A stretch of 31,480 nt of DNA from Chara braunii (lineage: Eukaryota; Streptophyta; Charophyceae; Charales; Characeae), in NCBI GenBank assembly GCA_003427395.1, contig BFEA01000680.1:418865-450344 (forward strand), read 5' to 3'. How positions within the stretch are numbered: position 1 is the first letter of the stretch; every line of letters begins with the position of its first letter. A program made the translations under genes and the position numbers. Positions 6,643-20,369 of the stretch are shown here, in pieces. Under the pieces are notes generated by a model that was given only the letters and a program-made list of their open reading frames with translations, searched no databases and was not told where the DNA came from.

Positions 6643-9600
6643 ACCTATGGTAGGCAAGACGTCCGCTAGAGGGTAGGCAAGGACGTCAACCTTCGGCACC
6701 GGTAAGTGCGGGAAAAAAAAGAGGTGCACCGTTTGTTTTTTTTGCCGTTAGGCGCGTAGGAGCCCCCCTTCTGCGCTATGGGGCCCAAATGCGCAGAAAC
6801 CCACCGCTATTTCAAATTGCGGTGTCCTGCCCGGTGTGTCGGCCGGCCTTGTGATTCAATGGGTCCCAGACCTGTCTCTTATACACATCTAGATGTGTAT
6901 AAGAGACAGACCTATGGTAGGCAAGACGTCCGCTAGAGGGTAGGCAAGGACGTCAACCTTCGGCACCGGTAAGTGCGGGAAAAAAAAGAGGTGCACCGTT
7001 TGTTTTTTTTGCCGTTAGGCGCGTAGGAGCCCCCCTTCTGCGCTATGGGGCCCAAATGCGCAGAAACCCACCGCTATTTCAAATTGCGGTGTCCTGCCCG
7101 GTGTGTCGGCCGGCCTTGTGATTCAATGGGTCCCAGACCTGTCTCTTATACACATCTAGATGTGTATAAGAGACAGACCTATGGTAGGCAAGACGTCCGC
7201 TAGAGGGTAGGCAAGGACGTCAACCTTCGGCACCGGTAAGTGCGGGAAAAAAAAGAGGTGCACCGTTTGTTTTTTTTGCCGTTAGGCGCGTAGGAGCCCC
7301 CCTTCTGCGCTATGGGGCCCAAATGCGCAGAAACCCACCGCTATTTCAAATTGCGGTGTCCTGCCCGGTGTGTCGGCCGGCCTTGTGATTCAATGGGTCC
7401 CAGACCTGTCTCTTATACACATCTAGATGTGTATAAGAGACAGACCTATGGTAGGCAAGACGTCCGCTAGAGGGTAGGCAAGGACGTCAACCTTCGGCAC
7501 CGGTAAGTGCGGGAAAAAAAAGAGGTGCACCGTTTGTTTTTTTTGCCGTTAGGCGCGTAGGAGCCCCCCTTCTGCGCTATGGGGCCCAAATGCGCAGAAA
7601 CCCACCGCTATTTCAAATTGCGGTGTCCTGCCCGGTGTGTCGGCCGGCCTTGTGATTCAATGGGTCCCAGACCTGTCTCTTATACACATCTAGATGTGTA
7701 TAAGAGACAGACCTATGGTAGGCAAGACGTCCGCTAGAGGGTAGGCAAGGACGTCAACCTTCGGCACCGGTAAGTGCGGGAAAAAAAAGAGGTGCACCGT
7801 TTGTTTTTTTTGCCGTTAGGCGCGTAGGAGCCCCCCTTCTGCGCTATGGGGCCCAAATGCGCAGAAACCCACCGCTATTTCAAATTGCGGTGTCCTGCCC
7901 GGTGTGTCGGCCGGCCTTGTGATTCAATGGGTCCCAGACCTGTCTCTTATACACATCTAGATGTGTATAAGAGACAGACCTATGGTAGGCAAGACGTCCG
8001 CTAGAGGGTAGGCAAGGACGTCAACCTTCGGCACCGGTAAGTGCGGGAAAAAAAAGAGGTGCACCGTTTGTTTTTTTTGCCGTTAGGCGCGTAGGAGCCC
8101 CCCTTCTGCGCTATGGGGCCCAAATGCGCAGAAACCCACCGCTATTTCAAATTGCGGTGTCCTGCCCGGTGTGTCGGCCGGCCTTGTGATTCAATGGGTC
8201 CCAGACCTGTCTCTTATACACATCTAGATGTGTATAAGAGACAGACCTATGGTAGGCAAGACGTCCGCTAGAGGGTAGGCAAGGACGTCAACCTTCGGCA
8301 CCGGTAAGTGCGGGAAAAAAAAGAGGTGCACCGTTTGTTTTTTTTGCCGTTAGGCGCGTAGGAGCCCCCCTTCTGCGCTATGGGGCCCAAATGCGCAGAA
8401 ACCCACCGCTATTTCAAATTGCGGTGTCCTGCCCGGTGTGTCGGCCGGCCTTGTGATTCAATGGGTCCCAGACCTGTCTCTTATACACATCTAGATGTGT
8501 ATAAGAGACAGACCTATGGTAGGCAAGACGTCCGCTAGAGGGTAGGCAAGGACGTCAACCTTCGGCACCGGTAAGTGCGGGAAAAAAAAGAGGTGCACCG
8601 TTTGTTTTTTTTGCCGTTAGGCGCGTAGGAGCCCCCCTTCTGCGCTATGGGGCCCAAATGCGCAGAAACCCACCGCTATTTCAAATTGCGGTGTCCTGCC
8701 CGGTGTGTCGGCCGGCCTTGTGATTCAATGGGTCCCAGACCTGTCTCTTATACACATCTAGATGTGTATAAGAGACAGACCTATGGTAGGCAAGACGTCC
8801 GCTAGAGGGTAGGCAAGGACGTCAACCTTCGGCACCGGTAAGTGCGGGAAAAAAAAGAGGTGCACCGTTTGTTTTTTTTGCCGTTAGGCGCGTAGGAGCC
8901 CCCCTTCTGCGCTATGGGGCCCAAATGCGCAGAAACCCACCGCTATTTCAAATTGCGGTGTCCTGCCCGGTGTGTCGGCCGGCCTTGTGATTCAATGGGT
9001 CCCAGACCTGTCTCTTATACACATCTAGATGTGTATAAGAGACAGACCTATGGTAGGCAAGACGTCCGCTAGAGGGTAGGCAAGGACGTCAACCTTCGGC
9101 ACCGGTAAGTGCGGGAAAAAAAAGAGGTGCACCGTTTGTTTTTTTTGCCGTTAGGCGCGTAGGAGCCCCCCTTCTGCGCTATGGGGCCCAAATGCGCAGA
9201 AACCCACCGCTATTTCAAATTGCGGTGTCCTGCCCGGTGTGTCGGCCGGCCTTGTGATTCAATGGGTCCCAGACCTGTCTCTTATACACATCTAGATGTG
9301 TATAAGAGACAGACCTATGGTAGGCAAGACGTCCGCTAGAGGGTAGGCAAGGACGTCAACCTTCGGCACCGGTAAGTGCGGGAAAAAAAAGAGGTGCACC
9401 GTTTGTTTTTTTTGCCGTTAGGCGCGTAGGAGCCCCCCTTCTGCGCTATGGGGCCCAAATGCGCAGAAACCCACCGCTATTTCAAATTGCGGTGTCCTGC
9501 CCGGTGTGTCGGCCGGCCTTGTGATTCAATGGGTCCCAGACCTGTCTCTTATACACATCTAGATGTGTATAAGAGACAGACCTATGGTAGGCAAGACGTC

Positions 9601-12600
9601 CGCTAGAGGGTAGGCAAGGACGTCAACCTTCGGCACCGGTAAGTGCGGGAAAAAAAAGAGGTGCACCGTTTGTTTTTTTTGCCGTTAGGCGCGTAGGAGC
9701 CCCCCTTCTGCGCTATGGGGCCCAAATGCGCAGAAACCCACCGCTATTTCAAATTGCGGTGTCCTGCCCGGTGTGTCGGCCGGCCTTGTGATTCAATGGG
9801 TCCCAGACCTGTCTCTTATACACATCTAGATGTGTATAAGAGACAGACCTATGGTAGGCAAGACGTCCGCTAGAGGGTAGGCAAGGACGTCAACCTTCGG
9901 CACCGGTAAGTGCGGGAAAAAAAAGAGGTGCACCGTTTGTTTTTTTTGCCGTTAGGCGCGTAGGAGCCCCCCTTCTGCGCTATGGGGCCCAAATGCGCAG
10001 AAACCCACCGCTATTTCAAATTGCGGTGTCCTGCCCGGTGTGTCGGCCGGCCTTGTGATTCAATGGGTCCCAGACCTGTCTCTTATACACATCTAGATGT
10101 GTATAAGAGACAGACCTATGGTAGGCAAGACGTCCGCTAGAGGGTAGGCAAGGACGTCAACCTTCGGCACCGGTAAGTGCGGGAAAAAAAAGAGGTGCAC
10201 CGTTTGTTTTTTTTGCCGTTAGGCGCGTAGGAGCCCCCCTTCTGCGCTATGGGGCCCAAATGCGCAGAAACCCACCGCTATTTCAAATTGCGGTGTCCTG
10301 CCCGGTGTGTCGGCCGGCCTTGTGATTCAATGGGTCCCAGACCTGTCTCTTATACACATCTAGATGTGTATAAGAGACAGACCTATGGTAGGCAAGACGT
10401 CCGCTAGAGGGTAGGCAAGGACGTCAACCTTCGGCACCGGTAAGTGCGGGAAAAAAAAGAGGTGCACCGTTTGTTTTTTTTGCCGTTAGGCGCGTAGGAG
10501 CCCCCCTTCTGCGCTATGGGGCCCAAATGCGCAGAAACCCACCGCTATTTCAAATTGCGGTGTCCTGCCCGGTGTGTCGGCCGGCCTTGTGATTCAATGG
10601 GTCCCAGACCTGTCTCTTATACACATCTAGATGTGTATAAGAGACAGACCTATGGTAGGCAAGACGTCCGCTAGAGGGTAGGCAAGGACGTCAACCTTCG
10701 GCACCGGTAAGTGCGGGAAAAAAAAGAGGTGCACCGTTTGTTTTTTTTGCCGTTAGGCGCGTAGGAGCCCCCCTTCTGCGCTATGGGGCCCAAATGCGCA
10801 GAAACCCACCGCTATTTCAAATTGCGGTGTCCTGCCCGGTGTGTCGGCCGGCCTTGTGATTCAATGGGTCCCAGACCTGTCTCTTATACACATCTAGATG
10901 TGTATAAGAGACAGACCTATGGTAGGCAAGACGTCCGCTAGAGGGTAGGCAAGGACGTCAACCTTCGGCACCGGTAAGTGCGGGAAAAAAAAGAGGTGCA
11001 CCGTTTGTTTTTTTTGCCGTTAGGCGCGTAGGAGCCCCCCTTCTGCGCTATGGGGCCCAAATGCGCAGAAACCCACCGCTATTTCAAATTGCGGTGTCCT
11101 GCCCGGTGTGTCGGCCGGCCTTGTGATTCAATGGGTCCCAGACCTGTCTCTTATACACATCTAGATGTGTATAAGAGACAGACCTATGGTAGGCAAGACG
11201 TCCGCTAGAGGGTAGGCAAGGACGTCAACCTTCGGCACCGGTAAGTGCGGGAAAAAAAAGAGGTGCACCGTTTGTTTTTTTTGCCGTTAGGCGCGTAGGA
11301 GCCCCCCTTCTGCGCTATGGGGCCCAAATGCGCAGAAACCCACCGCTATTTCAAATTGCGGTGTCCTGCCCGGTGTGTCGGCCGGCCTTGTGATTCAATG
11401 GGTCCCAGACCTGTCTCTTATACACATCTAGATGTGTATAAGAGACAGACCTATGGTAGGCAAGACGTCCGCTAGAGGGTAGGCAAGGACGTCAACCTTC
11501 GGCACCGGTAAGTGCGGGAAAAAAAAGAGGTGCACCGTTTGTTTTTTTTGCCGTTAGGCGCGTAGGAGCCCCCCTTCTGCGCTATGGGGCCCAAATGCGC
11601 AGAAACCCACCGCTATTTCAAATTGCGGTGTCCTGCCCGGTGTGTCGGCCGGCCTTGTGATTCAATGGGTCCCAGACCTGTCTCTTATACACATCTAGAT
11701 GTGTATAAGAGACAGACCTATGGTAGGCAAGACGTCCGCTAGAGGGTAGGCAAGGACGTCAACCTTCGGCACCGGTAAGTGCGGGAAAAAAAAGAGGTGC
11801 ACCGTTTGTTTTTTTTGCCGTTAGGCGCGTAGGAGCCCCCCTTCTGCGCTATGGGGCCCAAATGCGCAGAAACCCACCGCTATTTCAAATTGCGGTGTCC
11901 TGCCCGGTGTGTCGGCCGGCCTTGTGATTCAATGGGTCCCAGACCTGTCTCTTATACACATCTAGATGTGTATAAGAGACAGACCTATGGTAGGCAAGAC
12001 GTCCGCTAGAGGGTAGGCAAGGACGTCAACCTTCGGCACCGGTAAGTGCGGGAAAAAAAAGAGGTGCACCGTTTGTTTTTTTTGCCGTTAGGCGCGTAGG
12101 AGCCCCCCTTCTGCGCTATGGGGCCCAAATGCGCAGAAACCCACCGCTATTTCAAATTGCGGTGTCCTGCCCGGTGTGTCGGCCGGCCTTGTGATTCAAT
12201 GGGTCCCAGACCTGTCTCTTATACACATCTAGATGTGTATAAGAGACAGACCTATGGTAGGCAAGACGTCCGCTAGAGGGTAGGCAAGGACGTCAACCTT
12301 CGGCACCGGTAAGTGCGGGAAAAAAAAGAGGTGCACCGTTTGTTTTTTTTGCCGTTAGGCGCGTAGGAGCCCCCCTTCTGCGCTATGGGGCCCAAATGCG
12401 CAGAAACCCACCGCTATTTCAAATTGCGGTGTCCTGCCCGGTGTGTCGGCCGGCCTTGTGATTCAATGGGTCCCAGACCTGTCTCTTATACACATCTAGA
12501 TGTGTATAAGAGACAGACCTATGGTAGGCAAGACGTCCGCTAGAGGGTAGGCAAGGACGTCAACCTTCGGCACCGGTAAGTGCGGGAAAAAAAAGAGGTG

Positions 12601-15600
12601 CACCGTTTGTTTTTTTTGCCGTTAGGCGCGTAGGAGCCCCCCTTCTGCGCTATGGGGCCCAAATGCGCAGAAACCCACCGCTATTTCAAATTGCGGTGTC
12701 CTGCCCGGTGTGTCGGCCGGCCTTGTGATTCAATGGGTCCCAGACCTGTCTCTTATACACATCTAGATGTGTATAAGAGACAGACCTATGGTAGGCAAGA
12801 CGTCCGCTAGAGGGTAGGCAAGGACGTCAACCTTCGGCACCGGTAAGTGCGGGAAAAAAAAGAGGTGCACCGTTTGTTTTTTTTGCCGTTAGGCGCGTAG
12901 GAGCCCCCCTTCTGCGCTATGGGGCCCAAATGCGCAGAAACCCACCGCTATTTCAAATTGCGGTGTCCTGCCCGGTGTGTCGGCCGGCCTTGTGATTCAA
13001 TGGGTCCCAGACCTGTCTCTTATACACATCTAGATGTGTATAAGAGACAGACCTATGGTAGGCAAGACGTCCGCTAGAGGGTAGGCAAGGACGTCAACCT
13101 TCGGCACCGGTAAGTGCGGGAAAAAAAAGAGGTGCACCGTTTGTTTTTTTTGCCGTTAGGCGCGTAGGAGCCCCCCTTCTGCGCTATGGGGCCCAAATGC
13201 GCAGAAACCCACCGCTATTTCAAATTGCGGTGTCCTGCCCGGTGTGTCGGCCGGCCTTGTGATTCAATGGGTCCCAGACCTGTCTCTTATACACATCTAG
13301 ATGTGTATAAGAGACAGACCTATGGTAGGCAAGACGTCCGCTAGAGGGTAGGCAAGGACGTCAACCTTCGGCACCGGTAAGTGCGGGAAAAAAAAGAGGT
13401 GCACCGTTTGTTTTTTTTGCCGTTAGGCGCGTAGGAGCCCCCCTTCTGCGCTATGGGGCCCAAATGCGCAGAAACCCACCGCTATTTCAAATTGCGGTGT
13501 CCTGCCCGGTGTGTCGGCCGGCCTTGTGATTCAATGGGTCCCAGACCTGTCTCTTATACACATCTAGATGTGTATAAGAGACAGACCTATGGTAGGCAAG
13601 ACGTCCGCTAGAGGGTAGGCAAGGACGTCAACCTTCGGCACCGGTAAGTGCGGGAAAAAAAAGAGGTGCACCGTTTGTTTTTTTTGCCGTTAGGCGCGTA
13701 GGAGCCCCCCTTCTGCGCTATGGGGCCCAAATGCGCAGAAACCCACCGCTATTTCAAATTGCGGTGTCCTGCCCGGTGTGTCGGCCGGCCTTGTGATTCA
13801 ATGGGTCCCAGACCTGTCTCTTATACACATCTAGATGTGTATAAGAGACAGACCTATGGTAGGCAAGACGTCCGCTAGAGGGTAGGCAAGGACGTCAACC
13901 TTCGGCACCGGTAAGTGCGGGAAAAAAAAGAGGTGCACCGTTTGTTTTTTTTGCCGTTAGGCGCGTAGGAGCCCCCCTTCTGCGCTATGGGGCCCAAATG
14001 CGCAGAAACCCACCGCTATTTCAAATTGCGGTGTCCTGCCCGGTGTGTCGGCCGGCCTTGTGATTCAATGGGTCCCAGACCTGTCTCTTATACACATCTA
14101 GATGTGTATAAGAGACAGACCTATGGTAGGCAAGACGTCCGCTAGAGGGTAGGCAAGGACGTCAACCTTCGGCACCGGTAAGTGCGGGAAAAAAAAGAGG
14201 TGCACCGTTTGTTTTTTTTGCCGTTAGGCGCGTAGGAGCCCCCCTTCTGCGCTATGGGGCCCAAATGCGCAGAAACCCACCGCTATTTCAAATTGCGGTG
14301 TCCTGCCCGGTGTGTCGGCCGGCCTTGTGATTCAATGGGTCCCAGACCTGTCTCTTATACACATCTAGATGTGTATAAGAGACAGACCTATGGTAGGCAA
14401 GACGTCCGCTAGAGGGTAGGCAAGGACGTCAACCTTCGGCACCGGTAAGTGCGGGAAAAAAAAGAGGTGCACCGTTTGTTTTTTTTGCCGTTAGGCGCGT
14501 AGGAGCCCCCCTTCTGCGCTATGGGGCCCAAATGCGCAGAAACCCACCGCTATTTCAAATTGCGGTGTCCTGCCCGGTGTGTCGGCCGGCCTTGTGATTC
14601 AATGGGTCCCAGACCTGTCTCTTATACACATCTAGATGTGTATAAGAGACAGACCTATGGTAGGCAAGACGTCCGCTAGAGGGTAGGCAAGGACGTCAAC
14701 CTTCGGCACCGGTAAGTGCGGGAAAAAAAAGAGGTGCACCGTTTGTTTTTTTTGCCGTTAGGCGCGTAGGAGCCCCCCTTCTGCGCTATGGGGCCCAAAT
14801 GCGCAGAAACCCACCGCTATTTCAAATTGCGGTGTCCTGCCCGGTGTGTCGGCCGGCCTTGTGATTCAATGGGTCCCAGACCTGTCTCTTATACACATCT
14901 AGATGTGTATAAGAGACAGACCTATGGTAGGCAAGACGTCCGCTAGAGGGTAGGCAAGGACGTCAACCTTCGGCACCGGTAAGTGCGGGAAAAAAAAGAG
15001 GTGCACCGTTTGTTTTTTTTGCCGTTAGGCGCGTAGGAGCCCCCCTTCTGCGCTATGGGGCCCAAATGCGCAGAAACCCACCGCTATTTCAAATTGCGGT
15101 GTCCTGCCCGGTGTGTCGGCCGGCCTTGTGATTCAATGGGTCCCAGACCTGTCTCTTATACACATCTAGATGTGTATAAGAGACAGACCTATGGTAGGCA
15201 AGACGTCCGCTAGAGGGTAGGCAAGGACGTCAACCTTCGGCACCGGTAAGTGCGGGAAAAAAAAGAGGTGCACCGTTTGTTTTTTTTGCCGTTAGGCGCG
15301 TAGGAGCCCCCCTTCTGCGCTATGGGGCCCAAATGCGCAGAAACCCACCGCTATTTCAAATTGCGGTGTCCTGCCCGGTGTGTCGGCCGGCCTTGTGATT
15401 CAATGGGTCCCAGACCTGTCTCTTATACACATCTAGATGTGTATAAGAGACAGACCTATGGTAGGCAAGACGTCCGCTAGAGGGTAGGCAAGGACGTCAA
15501 CCTTCGGCACCGGTAAGTGCGGGAAAAAAAAGAGGTGCACCGTTTGTTTTTTTTGCCGTTAGGCGCGTAGGAGCCCCCCTTCTGCGCTATGGGGCCCAAA

Positions 15601-18600
15601 TGCGCAGAAACCCACCGCTATTTCAAATTGCGGTGTCCTGCCCGGTGTGTCGGCCGGCCTTGTGATTCAATGGGTCCCAGACCTGTCTCTTATACACATC
15701 TAGATGTGTATAAGAGACAGACCTATGGTAGGCAAGACGTCCGCTAGAGGGTAGGCAAGGACGTCAACCTTCGGCACCGGTAAGTGCGGGAAAAAAAAGA
15801 GGTGCACCGTTTGTTTTTTTTGCCGTTAGGCGCGTAGGAGCCCCCCTTCTGCGCTATGGGGCCCAAATGCGCAGAAACCCACCGCTATTTCAAATTGCGG
15901 TGTCCTGCCCGGTGTGTCGGCCGGCCTTGTGATTCAATGGGTCCCAGACCTGTCTCTTATACACATCTAGATGTGTATAAGAGACAGACCTATGGTAGGC
16001 AAGACGTCCGCTAGAGGGTAGGCAAGGACGTCAACCTTCGGCACCGGTAAGTGCGGGAAAAAAAAGAGGTGCACCGTTTGTTTTTTTTGCCGTTAGGCGC
16101 GTAGGAGCCCCCCTTCTGCGCTATGGGGCCCAAATGCGCAGAAACCCACCGCTATTTCAAATTGCGGTGTCCTGCCCGGTGTGTCGGCCGGCCTTGTGAT
16201 TCAATGGGTCCCAGACCTGTCTCTTATACACATCTAGATGTGTATAAGAGACAGACCTATGGTAGGCAAGACGTCCGCTAGAGGGTAGGCAAGGACGTCA
16301 ACCTTCGGCACCGGTAAGTGCGGGAAAAAAAAGAGGTGCACCGTTTGTTTTTTTTGCCGTTAGGCGCGTAGGAGCCCCCCTTCTGCGCTATGGGGCCCAA
16401 ATGCGCAGAAACCCACCGCTATTTCAAATTGCGGTGTCCTGCCCGGTGTGTCGGCCGGCCTTGTGATTCAATGGGTCCCAGACCTGTCTCTTATACACAT
16501 CTAGATGTGTATAAGAGACAGACCTATGGTAGGCAAGACGTCCGCTAGAGGGTAGGCAAGGACGTCAACCTTCGGCACCGGTAAGTGCGGGAAAAAAAAG
16601 AGGTGCACCGTTTGTTTTTTTTGCCGTTAGGCGCGTAGGAGCCCCCCTTCTGCGCTATGGGGCCCAAATGCGCAGAAACCCACCGCTATTTCAAATTGCG
16701 GTGTCCTGCCCGGTGTGTCGGCCGGCCTTGTGATTCAATGGGTCCCAGACCTGTCTCTTATACACATCTAGATGTGTATAAGAGACAGACCTATGGTAGG
16801 CAAGACGTCCGCTAGAGGGTAGGCAAGGACGTCAACCTTCGGCACCGGTAAGTGCGGGAAAAAAAAGAGGTGCACCGTTTGTTTTTTTTGCCGTTAGGCG
16901 CGTAGGAGCCCCCCTTCTGCGCTATGGGGCCCAAATGCGCAGAAACCCACCGCTATTTCAAATTGCGGTGTCCTGCCCGGTGTGTCGGCCGGCCTTGTGA
17001 TTCAATGGGTCCCAGACCTGTCTCTTATACACATCTAGATGTGTATAAGAGACAGACCTATGGTAGGCAAGACGTCCGCTAGAGGGTAGGCAAGGACGTC
17101 AACCTTCGGCACCGGTAAGTGCGGGAAAAAAAAGAGGTGCACCGTTTGTTTTTTTTGCCGTTAGGCGCGTAGGAGCCCCCCTTCTGCGCTATGGGGCCCA
17201 AATGCGCAGAAACCCACCGCTATTTCAAATTGCGGTGTCCTGCCCGGTGTGTCGGCCGGCCTTGTGATTCAATGGGTCCCAGACCTGTCTCTTATACACA
17301 TCTAGATGTGTATAAGAGACAGACCTATGGTAGGCAAGACGTCCGCTAGAGGGTAGGCAAGGACGTCAACCTTCGGCACCGGTAAGTGCGGGAAAAAAAA
17401 GAGGTGCACCGTTTGTTTTTTTTGCCGTTAGGCGCGTAGGAGCCCCCCTTCTGCGCTATGGGGCCCAAATGCGCAGAAACCCACCGCTATTTCAAATTGC
17501 GGTGTCCTGCCCGGTGTGTCGGCCGGCCTTGTGATTCAATGGGTCCCAGACCTGTCTCTTATACACATCTAGATGTGTATAAGAGACAGACCTATGGTAG
17601 GCAAGACGTCCGCTAGAGGGTAGGCAAGGACGTCAACCTTCGGCACCGGTAAGTGCGGGAAAAAAAAGAGGTGCACCGTTTGTTTTTTTTGCCGTTAGGC
17701 GCGTAGGAGCCCCCCTTCTGCGCTATGGGGCCCAAATGCGCAGAAACCCACCGCTATTTCAAATTGCGGTGTCCTGCCCGGTGTGTCGGCCGGCCTTGTG
17801 ATTCAATGGGTCCCAGACCTGTCTCTTATACACATCTAGATGTGTATAAGAGACAGACCTATGGTAGGCAAGACGTCCGCTAGAGGGTAGGCAAGGACGT
17901 CAACCTTCGGCACCGGTAAGTGCGGGAAAAAAAAGAGGTGCACCGTTTGTTTTTTTTGCCGTTAGGCGCGTAGGAGCCCCCCTTCTGCGCTATGGGGCCC
18001 AAATGCGCAGAAACCCACCGCTATTTCAAATTGCGGTGTCCTGCCCGGTGTGTCGGCCGGCCTTGTGATTCAATGGGTCCCAGACCTGTCTCTTATACAC
18101 ATCTAGATGTGTATAAGAGACAGACCTATGGTAGGCAAGACGTCCGCTAGAGGGTAGGCAAGGACGTCAACCTTCGGCACCGGTAAGTGCGGGAAAAAAA
18201 AGAGGTGCACCGTTTGTTTTTTTTGCCGTTAGGCGCGTAGGAGCCCCCCTTCTGCGCTATGGGGCCCAAATGCGCAGAAACCCACCGCTATTTCAAATTG
18301 CGGTGTCCTGCCCGGTGTGTCGGCCGGCCTTGTGATTCAATGGGTCCCAGACCTGTCTCTTATACACATCTAGATGTGTATAAGAGACAGACCTATGGTA
18401 GGCAAGACGTCCGCTAGAGGGTAGGCAAGGACGTCAACCTTCGGCACCGGTAAGTGCGGGAAAAAAAAGAGGTGCACCGTTTGTTTTTTTTGCCGTTAGG
18501 CGCGTAGGAGCCCCCCTTCTGCGCTATGGGGCCCAAATGCGCAGAAACCCACCGCTATTTCAAATTGCGGTGTCCTGCCCGGTGTGTCGGCCGGCCTTGT

Positions 18601-19420
18601 GATTCAATGGGTCCCAGACCTGTCTCTTATACACATCTAGATGTGTATAAGAGACAGACCTATGGTAGGCAAGACGTCCGCTAGAGGGTAGGCAAGGACG
18701 TCAACCTTCGGCACCGGTAAGTGCGGGAAAAAAAAGAGGTGCACCGTTTGTTTTTTTTGCCGTTAGGCGCGTAGGAGCCCCCCTTCTGCGCTATGGGGCC
18801 CAAATGCGCAGAAACCCACCGCTATTTCAAATTGCGGTGTCCTGCCCGGTGTGTCGGCCGGCCTTGTGATTCAATGGGTCCCAGACCTGTCTCTTATACA
18901 CATCTAGATGTGTATAAGAGACAGACCTATGGTAGGCAAGACGTCCGCTAGAGGGTAGGCAAGGACGTCAACCTTCGGCACCGGTAAGTGCGGGAAAAAA
19001 AAGAGGTGCACCGTTTGTTTTTTTTGCCGTTAGGCGCGTAGGAGCCCCCCTTCTGCGCTATGGGGCCCAAATGCGCAGAAACCCACCGCTATTTCAAATT
19101 GCGGTGTCCTGCCCGGTGTGTCGGCCGGCCTTGTGATTCAATGGGTCCCAGACCTGTCTCTTATACACATCTAGATGTGTATAAGAGACAGACCTATGGT
19201 AGGCAAGACGTCCGCTAGAGGGTAGGCAAGGACGTCAACCTTCGGCACCGGTAAGTGCGGGAAAAAAAAGAGGTGCACCGTTTGTTTTTTTTGCCGTTAG
19301 GCGCGTAGGAGCCCCCCTTCTGCGCTATGGGGCCCAAATGCGCAGAAACCCACCGCTATTTCAAATTGCGGTGTCCTGCCCGGTGTGTCGGCCGGCCTTG
19401 TGATTCAATGGGTCCCAGAC
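6643..19420. repeat. Artefactual array: a 229-bp segment x 48, joined by 47 Tn5 mosaic-end adapter dimers (267-bp period)
   Basis: The genomic unit is 229 bp (6643-6871 in the first copy). It is followed by a 38-bp perfect palindrome (6872-6909) made of the 19-bp mosaic end CTGTCTCTTATACACATCT and its reverse complement. The period is exactly 267; 48 units and 47 linkers account for all 12,778 bases, and every copy read appears identical. The mosaic end is an engineered hybrid of IS50 ends used in Nextera chemistry. Its head-to-head dimer is the circularisation junction of Nextera mate-pair libraries. The bases flanking each linker (GTCCCAGAC and ACCTATGGT) differ, so there is no 9-bp target duplication of a real Tn5 insertion. 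The likely cause is gap filling that circled a 267-bp closed path. The true sequence is probably a single 229-bp copy running into 19421. Confidence 0.97.
6872..6909. other. First mosaic-end dimer (adapter junction)
   Basis: A 38-bp perfect palindrome: mosaic end 6872-6890 and its complement 6891-6909. It repeats every 267 bases up to the last copy at 19154-19191. It is synthetic adapter sequence, not a biological element of this genome. Confidence 0.97.
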
Positions 19421-20006
19421 AGGTCTGATCTGCCCAACGCGGTTACCATTCCTTTTCTTTGTTGTATTGTTTTTTTTTTTTTAGGGCGATGGCGTTGAGG
19501 TATTATCATTGGACTAACCAGCCCACGTAAATTCAATATGGTGTCTAATCTGACTCAGGCTGACCTTTTCAGCCCAGGATGGCCTTATTGCCTTCACGGA
19601 ACCCCAGTTTGGGGGACACCGACCAATGGTCAGTCGCTGTGCCTCCCTGACTACCCCTCCCCCTATAAACATCAGCCTAGGCGGGGAACACAGGCCCAGG
19701 CGGGAAACGGCCTGATAACCAGCCGAAAGGCGGCTGGTTGGAGCCAGTGACACTAGACTCCCCCACGGACACCAACACTCCGAGTTTCCTTCCACCTTCC
19801 CACTGTCTGCCTTTAATTACCCTACTTCGGCTCGAGCCAACCGAGTGCCCCGGTTCGACCCGCCCGAAGTGATTTCCATTTTTCAAATAACAGTCGGGGT
19901 GTCAGGACAAAATACCAAAGAGGAACGGATGTGGAAAATGACCATGCCTTCTTCCAAAACGACACGGACGTGTACTTTTTTTTTTCCCACAACTTTTACG
20001 AAAAGG

Positions 20007-20007
<1 letters not shown>
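19421..20007. other. No gene seen; genomic sequence resuming after the array
   Basis: Sequence continues directly from the last 229-bp unit (CCCAGAC then AGGTCTG, itself a small inverted repeat). It contains a T run near 19470-19483, the paired blocks GCCTAGGCGGG and GCCCAGGCGGG (19675-19702), and a hairpin CCAGCCGAAAGGCGGCTGG at 19719-19737. Short frames on both strands have no recognisable domain. Confidence 0.5.
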
Positions 20008-20091
<84 letters not shown>

Positions 20092-20145
20092 NTATCTATC
20101 TATCTATATATATATATATATATATGAGAATATATATATATATAA
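20008..20145. repeat. (TC)n followed by N and (TATC)n/(TA)n
   Basis: About 42 TC units at 20008-20091, an undetermined base at 20092, then TATC and TA repeats. As at 6219, the N suggests a closed gap inside a microsatellite. Confidence 0.9.
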
Positions 20146-20237
20146 GAGGGATCAACTGTCGAAAAGGTGGTTAGACTCCCCTTCTTGAGACGACATAAAA
20201 GCAACACAGATCTCTCGCTCTTTTTGTTTAGCGCATT

Positions 20238-20240
<3 letters not shown>

Positions 20241-20303
<63 letters not shown>
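20241..20303. repeat. (CT)n microsatellite
   Basis: About 31 CT units. Confidence 0.95.
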
Positions 20304-20306
<3 letters not shown>

Positions 20307-20369
20307 TTGAAAATCCTCGTATCAATAATACAAAAAGTCTCTAACAATGTTGTAGTTAGTTCTGTCAAT

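Noticed and set aside
6124-6729. 201-codon minus-strand frame across (TC)n and the NN gap
   Set aside because: It is mostly Arg-Glu from the microsatellite and crosses undetermined bases.
6643-19420. Natural satellite, CRISPR array or tandem transposon insertions
   Set aside because: The 38-bp repeated palindrome is an engineered Tn5 adapter dimer, the 229-bp 'spacers' appear identical, and there is no 9-bp target duplication at any junction.
19829-19864. tRNA T-arm-like sequence (CCCCGGTTCGACCCG)
   Set aside because: The flanking bases do not form a T-stem, and no D-arm, anticodon arm or acceptor stem can be laid out around it.
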